This document shows, one piece after another, positions 1 to 4,312 of a stretch of 5,501 nt of DNA. Numbering within the stretch: the stretch's first letter is position 1; each line of letters starts with the position of its first letter. Location of the stretch: assembly GCA_903916775.1 (NCBI GenBank), contig CAIWXY010000188.1:1-5501 (forward strand), written 5' to 3'. The notes beneath the pieces were generated by a model. It was not told where the DNA came from and searched no databases. It saw nothing but the letters and a program-made list of their open reading frames with translations. The stretch is from an uncultured Actinomycetes bacterium (GTDB taxonomy: Bacteria; Actinomycetota; Actinomycetes; Nanopelagicales; Nanopelagicaceae). A program made the position numbers and the translations under genes.

Positions 1-1
1 A

Positions 2-394
2 ATCCACGTCAATCCACATGTTGCTCTTCTATTTCCTTGGTATGCGATGGAACGCCAGGTAGCGATCAAAGGCGTAGCCACACCTGTTTCTCGCGAGATC
101 ACCGATGAGTACTTTGCATCCCGACCATGGGGCAGTCAGATTGGCGCCTGGGCAAGTTCGCAATCCGAAGAGCTGGCGTCGCGGGAAGTTCTCGAAACTG
201 CCTACCAAGAATATGCAGCCAAATATCCTGAAGGCTCGCGCGTTCCAACACCCCCACATTGGGGTGGGTATGCCGTGCGCCCAACCTCGATCGAGTTCTG
301 GCAGGGGCGCTATTCACGCCTTCATGACCGCTTAATTTTCACGCGCAACCCCCACGATGAGGCCAGTTGGGAGATCAGTCGCCTCTACCCGTAA
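2..394 (+). CDS. pdxH: Pyridoxamine/pyridoxine 5'-phosphate oxidase, 5'-truncated by window edge
   Basis: FMN-dependent cytosolic enzyme that oxidises pyridoxamine or pyridoxine 5'-phosphate with O2 to pyridoxal 5'-phosphate, the last step of PLP synthesis and salvage. The frame is open from base 2, upstream of the internal ATG at 47. It encodes 130 C-terminal residues, so about 80-90 of the usual ~210 are missing. Visible family hallmarks, numbered within the fragment, are NPHVALLFPWY (4-14), ERQV (17-20), the FMN/substrate segment YFASRPWGSQIGAWASSQS (37-55) and the C-terminal FWQGRYSRLHDR (99-110). The Arg and His of RLHDR match substrate-contacting residues of E. coli PdxH. It ends with the typical W-x-I-x-R-L-x-P. 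The stop TAA at 392-394 lies 10 bases before serC and overlaps a likely serC -10 element. The ATG at 47 is an internal Met, not the start, because conserved sequence continues upstream of it. Confidence 0.95.
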   Translation: MHVNPHVALLFPWYAMERQVAIKGVATPVSREITDEYFASRPWGSQIGAWASSQSEELASREVLETAYQEYAAKYPEGSRVPTPPHWGGYAVRPTSIEFWQGRYSRLHDRLIFTRNPHDEASWEISRLYP

Positions 395-397
395 TCT
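392..397 (+). promoter_or_regulatory. Probable -10 element for a leaderless serC transcript
   Basis: TAATCT fits the actinobacterial TANNNT -10 pattern and ends 7 nt before the serC ATG at 405, so transcription would begin at or next to the start codon. No purine-rich ribosome-binding site lies before that ATG; the preceding bases are TTACCCC. The element overlaps the pdxH stop codon. A TTGGGA at 367-372 is a poor -35 candidate because its 19-nt spacer is long. The inference rests on spacing and on the same arrangement at two other genes here. Confidence 0.5.
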
Positions 398-404
398 TTA
401 CCCC

Positions 405-1544
405 ATGACAATTCAGGCATCCCACGGCGAAATTATCATCCCGGACAATCTCAAGCCTCGCGACGGTCGCTTTGGTTGCGGCCCATCAAAGATTCGTCCA
501 GAAGCACTCGCAGCACTCACTGGTAGCGCTGGTGCAATTGTGGGAACCTCACACCGCCAAGCTCCAGTAAAGAACGTTGTGAAAGAAATTCGCATGGGGC
601 TGCGCTCACTTTTCTCCCTGCCTGAGGGATACGAAATTGTTCTCGGCAATGGTGGCTCAACTGCATTTTGGGATATCGCAACATTTAATTTGATCGAAGC
701 GAAATCACAGCACTTGGTCTTTGGTGAGTTCTCCTCTAAATTCGCTAGTGCAGTCAGCGAGGCACCATTCCTTGCTGAGCCAACAGTGAACAAGTCAGAA
801 CCTGGATTCCACCCTGTCGCTAAAGTTGAATCTGGTGTGGATGCTTACGCACTCACCCATAACGAGACAAGCACTGGTGTTGCAGCCCCAGTCCTGCGTC
901 CTGCAGGAAGTGAAGGCGCGCTCGTCCTCGTTGATGCAACGAGTGCAGCTGGTGGTTTGCATGTAGATATTACCGAGAGCGATGTTTATTACTTTGCTCC
1001 TCAAAAGTCCTTTGCTTCCGATGGCGGACTCTGGATTGCAATCATGAGCCCTGCAGCTGTTGCTCGTGTTGAGAAAATTAAAGCAAGTGGCCGTTGGATT
1101 CCAGCATTCTTCGATCTCTCTATTGCGATTGAAAACTCTCGCCTCGATCAGACGTACAACACTCCAGCCCTCACGACGCTTATCTTGCTCAATGAGCAGA
1201 TCAAGTGGATGAACGAGAATGGTGGACTTCCATTTGCAGCAGCTCGTAGCGCGGCATCAGCGGAGCACCTATATTCATGGGCAGAATCAACAAGTTACAC
1301 AACTCCATTTGTGACAGATCCTGCAATGCGCTCTCGCGTTGTCGGAACAATCAACTTCGATGACTCAATCGATGCACTGGCTATTGCAAAAGTTCTGCGC
1401 GCTAATGGCATCGTAGATACAGAGCCTTACCGCAAACTCGGCAAGAATCAGCTGCGAATTGGCATGTTCCCTGCAATTGAGCCTTCGGATGTCCAACTGC
1501 TTACTGCTGCGATTGATCACGTTGTTGCAGAGATGACTAAGTAG
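405..1544 (+). CDS. serC: Phosphoserine aminotransferase
   Basis: PLP-dependent class V aminotransferase (EC 2.6.1.52). It transfers the amino group of glutamate to 3-phosphohydroxypyruvate, giving phosphoserine, the second step of serine synthesis. The 379-residue length and the opening KPRDGRFGCGPSKIRP (17-32) match the actinobacterial subtype typified by mycobacterial SerC rather than the E. coli type. Visible features are the phosphate/PLP loop GNGGSTAFWD (81-90), THNETSTGV (151-159), the PLP-contacting aspartate in VDATSAAGG (D177), the Schiff-base lysine in FAPQKSF (K201), QTYNTPA (249-255) and the C-terminal LRIGMFP (350-356). The frame also opens at an ATG at 357, but those 16 extra residues lie inside pdxH and resemble nothing in the family, so I chose 405. 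No terminator is visible after the TAG stop. Its neighbour pdxH supplies the PLP cofactor. Confidence 0.96.
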   Translation: MTIQASHGEIIIPDNLKPRDGRFGCGPSKIRPEALAALTGSAGAIVGTSHRQAPVKNVVKEIRMGLRSLFSLPEGYEIVLGNGGSTAFWDIATFNLIEAKSQHLVFGEFSSKFASAVSEAPFLAEPTVNKSEPGFHPVAKVESGVDAYALTHNETSTGVAAPVLRPAGSEGALVLVDATSAAGGLHVDITESDVYYFAPQKSFASDGGLWIAIMSPAAVARVEKIKASGRWIPAFFDLSIAIENSRLDQTYNTPALTTLILLNEQIKWMNENGGLPFAAARSAASAEHLYSWAESTSYTTPFVTDPAMRSRVVGTINFDDSIDALAIAKVLRANGIVDTEPYRKLGKNQLRIGMFPAIEPSDVQLLTAAIDHVVAEMTK

Positions 1545-1547
1545 TCA
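1534..1547. repeat. Short inverted repeat across the serC stop codon
   Basis: TGACTA and TAGTCA are perfect 6-bp inverted arms separated by AG. They span the serC stop (TAG, 1542-1544) and end directly before the ATG of the next small ORF. As RNA this would be a 6-bp stem with a 2-nt loop, which is too tight to form well. As DNA it is a small near-palindrome. There is no U-tract after it, so it is not an intrinsic terminator. It may be chance. Confidence 0.3.
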
Positions 1548-1634
1548 ATGAGTTACAAAGTTCGTCGAATTGTCACGATTTTTGCTTTAGTGGGAATCGG
1601 CGCTCTTATTCTGCTCGGCAACATTCACAAGTAA
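1548..1634 (+). CDS. Possible 28-residue single-span membrane peptide
   Basis: This short ORF starts 3 bases after the serC stop, so its translation could be coupled to serC. The peptide has a basic N-terminus (MSYKVRR) followed by one hydrophobic helix of about 17 residues (8-24), including IFALVGIGALILLG, and a short polar end (NIHK). That positive-then-hydrophobic pattern fits a small inner-membrane protein with its N-terminus inside. Its TAA ends at 1634, exactly where the convergent MFS gene's stop begins, so the compact genome leaves no spare base between them. I do not recognise a family, and no clear ribosome-binding site is visible. The alternative is that it is non-coding spacer that happens to be open; at this length the frame alone is weak evidence. 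Confidence 0.45.
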   Translation: MSYKVRRIVTIFALVGIGALILLGNIHK

Positions 1635-2870
1635 TTAGGCAACGTATTTGTGCTGGGCCAACCGCTCCCGCATAAGCAGGTATGTAACTAGTGCGCCTAC
1701 TGTTGTGATTGCGCCACACACTGCGATCGTCTCGCGAATTCCTATGGCATCACTGAGCCAACCGATAAATGGTGAACCCACTGGCGAGCTGCCCAAGAAA
1801 ACGAAGAGATAAAAGCCCATGACTCGACCACGCAACTCTTGTGGCGTCGTTGTCTGCACATACGTATTGGCAGAGATCATGGTCGTGAGCGCCAAAAATC
1901 CTGCAAAGGGCAGAGAAATCGCATACGTGAGATAGGTCGGCATGATCGACGTTATAGCGAGTGAAATTCCAAATACTCCAGCAAAACTCATAATAAATAG
2001 GGGTCTGCGCTTTTGGTCTAAACGCGTAGAGACAATCGCAGCAGATAATGAACCGATGGCAAGAACTGATCCTAAAAGCCCAAAGGCGCCGGCGTTCTTG
2101 TGAAAAATCTTGGTCGAGATAAGGGCGTTAAAGATCTGGAAATTTAGGCCGAACGTGGCAGCAAAAAATACTGTCGTAATGAGCGCTACGAGATCTGCTC
2201 GACTTCTTATATAAGCAATTCCTTCGCGAATTTTCTGATGCTTTTTCTCTGACGTGCTGCGATGAAGTTCGTGGGTGCGCATGAGTAATAGCGCAATTAC
2301 AACGAAAACGAATGAGGCGGCATTAAGCAAGAACGATGGACCAGTATGGAATGCCGCGATAAGAAGTCCAGAGATAGCCGGACCAACAAGTCGGCCTAAA
2401 TTAAAGTTAGCCGAATTAAGGCTCACGGCATTTGCGATATCACTCTTGCCTACGAGCTCTGAGGTAAATGATTGCCGGACTGGAGCATCAAGTGCACCGA
2501 AAGTGCCGAGAGAAAAAGCCAAGAGGCAGACTTCAGAAATTGTTACTCGATGGCTAATTGTGAGCCAGCCAAGGATTGCTGCAGTGATGCCACCACCAGT
2601 GTTTGTCAGGATCAAGAGCTTGCGCTTATCTAATCGATCCGCGAGCGCTCCGGCATACAGACTTAAAAGCAGGCTCGGGAGAAATTGCAGGCCGGTAACG
2701 AGGCCAAGCTCTGAGCCACCGCGGTGCAGATCTGTCACCACTAGCCAATCTTGAGCGACGCGTTGGGCCCAGGTGCCGGTATTGGAGATGAGGTTTGCGA
2801 AGAAGAAAAGTCGGAAATTGCGATGTTTAAAGGATCGCAGCGAACCCATCTTTTCTGACTTCTCCGGCAT
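1635..2870 (-). CDS. MFS transporter, MFS_3 / EntS-like (DHA3-type) exporter
   Basis: A 411-residue integral membrane protein of the major facilitator superfamily with about twelve hydrophobic segments between residues 19 and 400. A longer polar loop rich in K, E, H and S lies near 198-215, as expected between helices 6 and 7. Motif A between helices 2 and 3 is clear: GALADRLDKRK (74-84). Other subfamily signatures are DAPVRQSF (128-135), NAVSLNSANFNLGRLVGP (147-164), ELRGRVMGFY (345-354) and GWLSDAIG (370-377). Such proteins are usually proton-driven exporters of drugs, siderophores or metabolites; the substrate cannot be read from sequence. Start 2870 is preferred because TAGACT lies 6 nt upstream, fitting a leaderless mRNA. 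An internal ATG (residue 8, MGSLRSF) is the alternative, but its nearest GGAG is about 12 nt away. The gene is divergent from the DUF2530-like gene and convergent with the serC side. Confidence 0.92.
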   Translation of the reverse strand: MPEKSEKMGSLRSFKHRNFRLFFFANLISNTGTWAQRVAQDWLVVTDLHRGGSELGLVTGLQFLPSLLLSLYAGALADRLDKRKLLILTNTGGGITAAILGWLTISHRVTISEVCLLAFSLGTFGALDAPVRQSFTSELVGKSDIANAVSLNSANFNLGRLVGPAISGLLIAAFHTGPSFLLNAASFVFVVIALLLMRTHELHRSTSEKKHQKIREGIAYIRSRADLVALITTVFFAATFGLNFQIFNALISTKIFHKNAGAFGLLGSVLAIGSLSAAIVSTRLDQKRRPLFIMSFAGVFGISLAITSIMPTYLTYAISLPFAGFLALTTMISANTYVQTTTPQELRGRVMGFYLFVFLGSSPVGSPFIGWLSDAIGIRETIAVCGAITTVGALVTYLLMRERLAQHKYVA

Positions 2871-2876
2871 GCCCTC

Positions 2877-2882
2877 AGTCTA
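2877..2882 (-). promoter_or_regulatory. Probable -10 element for a leaderless MFS transcript
   Basis: On the minus strand TAGACT (TANNNT) is followed by six bases (GAGGGC) and then the MFS ATG at 2870. This spacing puts the transcript start on the A of the start codon. No convincing -35 hexamer is seen 16-18 nt further up; that stretch is GC-rich and lies at the start of the divergent gene. The GAGGG could alternatively act as a Shine-Dalgarno, but it is only one base from the ATG, too close to work normally. Confidence 0.5.
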
Positions 2883-2894
2883 GCCAGTGGGAAG

Positions 2895-2900
2895 TATGCT
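2895..2900 (+). promoter_or_regulatory. Possible -10 element for the DUF2530-like gene
   Basis: TATGCT matches TANNNT and lies 7 nt before a GTG codon at 2908 that is in frame with the small membrane protein. If used, the transcript would be leaderless and the protein would start at 2908 (65 residues) instead of ATG 2896. It shares bases with the 2896 ATG itself. Homology at the N-terminus favours the longer start, so this is a tentative site. Confidence 0.3.
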
Positions 2901-3105
2901 CGCCCCTGTGAAAGAAACTATGCGTGCAGTTGTGCTAGGCACTGGAGCATGGGCGATCGCCCTCGTTGTTGAGGTTGTGCGAGGAGCTCATGCAGAAGCA
3001 ATCTGGATCTGCGTTGTTGGCCTGCTCTTTGGATTAGTCGGAGTGCTCGATATCAAACGCCGTCTAGCGAAGATCGCGAAATCTCAAGCGGGCAATAAAA
3101 ACTAA
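2896..3105 (+). CDS. Small two-helix membrane protein, DUF2530-like
   Basis: A protein of 69 residues with two hydrophobic helices (about 11-29 and 35-52) and a strongly basic cytoplasmic-looking tail (KRRLAKIAKSQAGNKN). The pattern Pro-Val-Lys, then GTGAWAIALV, then IWICVVGLLFGLVGV and a basic end resembles DUF2530, an actinobacterial family of unknown function with about 80 residues. I rate that match as likely rather than certain. The start is ambiguous: GTG 2887, ATG 2896, GTG 2908 and ATG 2920 are all in frame. I chose 2896 because it keeps the family-like Pro-Val before the first helix and has a weak GGGA at 2889-2892 upstream, though close. GTG 2908 has a better leaderless-type promoter. 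The gene is divergent from the MFS gene across 25 bp, and its TAA overlaps the cold-shock gene's stop by 4 bp. Confidence 0.8.
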   Translation: MLAPVKETMRAVVLGTGAWAIALVVEVVRGAHAEAIWICVVGLLFGLVGVLDIKRRLAKIAKSQAGNKN

Positions 3106-3485
3106 CCTTCGATCTGCGCTGCTATTCCACGAAGTACCTTTGCCAAACGTTCTGCCTCAGGACCTGTTGGATAGCGATTGTGGCGCAAACCATTTCCTAC
3201 CTTGTCGAGCATCTTGATGCTGTCTTCGATAATCGTTGCAAGATCATCAGCCTTGATGCGCGTATTGGCAACAACTGAAGCTGGTTGTTCGATGATGCGC
3301 ACTGAAAGTGCCTGTGGGCCTTTGCGACCTTCGGCAAGACTGAAATCTAATTTTGTACCTGGCTTAACGGAAGTCACTCCAGCAGGAAGCGCAGAGGCGG
3401 CGAGATAAACATCTTCGCCCTCATCGGATGCAATAAATCCAAAACCCTTTTCAAGGCTGAACCACTTAACGTGACCTAGAGGCAT
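3102..3485 (-). CDS. Cold-shock domain protein with C-terminal helical extension, mycobacterial CspB type
   Basis: A single-stranded nucleic-acid binding protein, probably an RNA chaperone. Residues 1-66 form the cold-shock domain: GHVKWFSLEKGFGFI contains the conserved W8 and F9 and the RNP1 motif KGFGFI (13-18). The RNP2 position, usually VFVHFS, reads VYLAAS (26-31): Tyr replaces the first Phe, and the His and second Phe become Ala. Canonical Csp proteins have about 67 residues; this has 127. Residues 75-127 form a charged, probably helical tail (DDLATIIEDSIKMLD, then RYPTGPEAERLAKVL). The whole layout, including EDVY, SALP-GV and GR-GPQAL, resembles M. tuberculosis Rv0871 as I recall it. 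It lies 24 bp behind DUF3027 on the same strand, with a strong ribosome-binding site, so it is probably the second gene of an operon. Whether cold induces it cannot be seen. Confidence 0.93.
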   Translation of the reverse strand: MPLGHVKWFSLEKGFGFIASDEGEDVYLAASALPAGVTSVKPGTKLDFSLAEGRKGPQALSVRIIEQPASVVANTRIKADDLATIIEDSIKMLDKVGNGLRHNRYPTGPEAERLAKVLRGIAAQIEG

Positions 3486-3491
3486 TGTGAA

Positions 3492-3498
3492 CTCCTTT
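3492..3498 (-). promoter_or_regulatory. Strong Shine-Dalgarno site for the cold-shock gene
   Basis: On the minus strand AAAGGAG sits 6 nt before the ATG at 3485. It is the only strong ribosome-binding site at a visible start in this window. It fixes the cold-shock gene's start. It also fits an operon-internal gene, since the first genes of transcripts here appear leaderless. No TANNNT element at leaderless spacing is seen before this ATG. Confidence 0.8.
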
Positions 3499-3509
3499 CT
3501 TTCTGTTAT

Positions 3510-4232
3510 TTACTCGGTGACGATCAGTGCTTCGGAGTGTGCTCCGCAACCATGATCAATCGAAACTACGCGTGCATCATCTGGTGCTAGCGCATTGGCA
3601 CAGACTCCAAATGCCGATCGCAGCGAACCTGCGATAGGAATGAAAAATCCACATGAAAGACATGATTTAGGTGCGTATTGAGCGATCGGAGTATTCGGTC
3701 CTCGATCACCCTCATACCAACGCTTGGCTGCTTGATCGCGACCTTCGATCGACAGTACGCGAGCGCGACCTAGGCCAAACTCAAAGAGCTCATTGAGATC
3801 AAGAAGATCCAAATCTTCATCTCCAGGCAGAGTCGCAAATCCAGGCACCAATCGTGGATCATCACTCGACGTTGGGACAATGTCACCGACGCCGACATCG
3901 CCTGGAAGGATGCGATCCTTATAAGGAATCCACTCTGGAGCTATAAGAGATTGCGAGCCAGGAAGTAGAACAACATCGCAAATCGTTGGGTTGGCATCGT
4001 TATCGACTTTTGCGACAGTGACCGCCCAACGCCACCCGTGATATCCAGGAAGCGACGATTCAAAGAGATATGTTGCGATGCGAGCAGCTTCATCGTTATC
4101 GGCCGAGGTATCTACATCGACAGAGACGAGTGCGCCGACGAAAGCCTCGTTATGAGAGTCTTCTACTGCAGCTGCCCGAGCAAGCTCAAGGGCGTGCAAA
4201 GGATCCCGGACGGAATCAGCGACGGTGCTCAT
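3510..4232 (-). CDS. DUF3027 family protein, probable zinc-binding C-terminus
   Basis: A soluble protein of 240 residues with no signal peptide or membrane segment, belonging by its motifs to DUF3027, an actinobacterial family without an assigned function. Visible family blocks are LPGYHGWRWAVTVAKV (61-76), VVLLPG (87-92), WIPYKDRILPGD (101-112), DDPRLVPGF (124-132), the RARVLS-EGR stretch (156-165), RWYEGDRGP (171-179) and a Cys-rich end. C191 and C194 (CLSC), C211 (FGVCAN), C229 and H232 (GCGAHSE) could form a metal site, most simply zinc; this is my inference. Residues 135-152 are acidic (DLDLLDLNELFEF). The gene precedes the cold-shock gene by 24 bp, suggesting co-transcription and a related role, perhaps in RNA or translation. 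The start at 4232 is supported by TACGAT 6 nt upstream. Confidence 0.9.
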   Translation of the reverse strand: MSTVADSVRDPLHALELARAAAVEDSHNEAFVGALVSVDVDTSADNDEAARIATYLFESSLPGYHGWRWAVTVAKVDNDANPTICDVVLLPGSQSLIAPEWIPYKDRILPGDVGVGDIVPTSSDDPRLVPGFATLPGDEDLDLLDLNELFEFGLGRARVLSIEGRDQAAKRWYEGDRGPNTPIAQYAPKSCLSCGFFIPIAGSLRSAFGVCANALAPDDARVVSIDHGCGAHSEALIVTE

Positions 4233-4238
4233 AGGCTA

Positions 4239-4244
4239 ATCGTA
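4239..4244 (-). promoter_or_regulatory. Probable -10 element for a leaderless DUF3027-csp transcript
   Basis: On the minus strand TACGAT (TANNNT) is followed by six bases (TAGCCT) and then the ATG at 4232, the same 6-nt spacing as at the MFS gene. No Shine-Dalgarno is present. The -35 region would fall at about 4262-4267 (TTCTTC, a weak match), inside the loop of the groEL terminator, so terminator and promoter are physically nested. Confidence 0.5.
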
Positions 4245-4249
4245 GGCGC

Positions 4250-4281
4250 AAAAAAGCCCCCGAAGAAATCGAGGGCTTTTT
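4250..4281 (-). terminator. Intrinsic terminator of groEL
   Basis: AAAAAGCCC (4251-4259) pairs with GGGCTTTTT (4273-4281). Two more G-C pairs (4261-4271 and 4262-4270) form inside one C/A mismatch, closing a loop of seven bases. Read on the minus strand the hairpin ends in six T residues from 4255 to 4250, a classic rho-independent terminator 31 bases past the groEL stop. The flanking A/T tracts make it symmetrical, so it could also stop plus-strand transcription. Confidence 0.88.
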
Positions 4282-4312
4282 ACGCGGGAATTTCTCCTGC
4301 CAGATAGGACTA

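Noticed and set aside
29..335. Three short overlapping frames in pdxH on both strands
   Set aside because: They overlap a well-supported pdxH frame and have no motif or start signals.
47..394. pdxH beginning at ATG 47 as a complete short gene
   Set aside because: Conserved PdxH residues (NPHVALLFPWY) continue in frame upstream to the window edge, so this is an internal Met.
357..404. Longer serC start at ATG 357
   Set aside because: The 16 added residues lie inside the pdxH coding end and do not resemble SerC; family-like sequence begins just after ATG 405, which also has a suitable -10.
413..793. Minus-strand 126-residue open frame inside serC
   Set aside because: Antisense shadow; no recognisable motif, and serC is clearly intact on the other strand.
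2275..2754. Plus-strand 159-residue open frame
   Set aside because: It is antisense to the MFS gene, has a low-complexity Ser/Arg/Pro-rich translation with no motif, and no ribosome-binding site.
3067..3077. Small hairpin GCGA-AGA-TCGC near the end of the DUF2530-like gene
   Set aside because: Only a 4-bp stem inside coding sequence, with no following T-tract, so not a terminator.
3178..3408. Plus-strand 76-residue frame opposite csp
   Set aside because: Antisense to a clear cold-shock gene; no motif.
4038..4307. Plus-strand 89-residue frame across the DUF3027 start and the terminator
   Set aside because: It runs through the groEL terminator hairpin and is antisense to the DUF3027 N-terminus.
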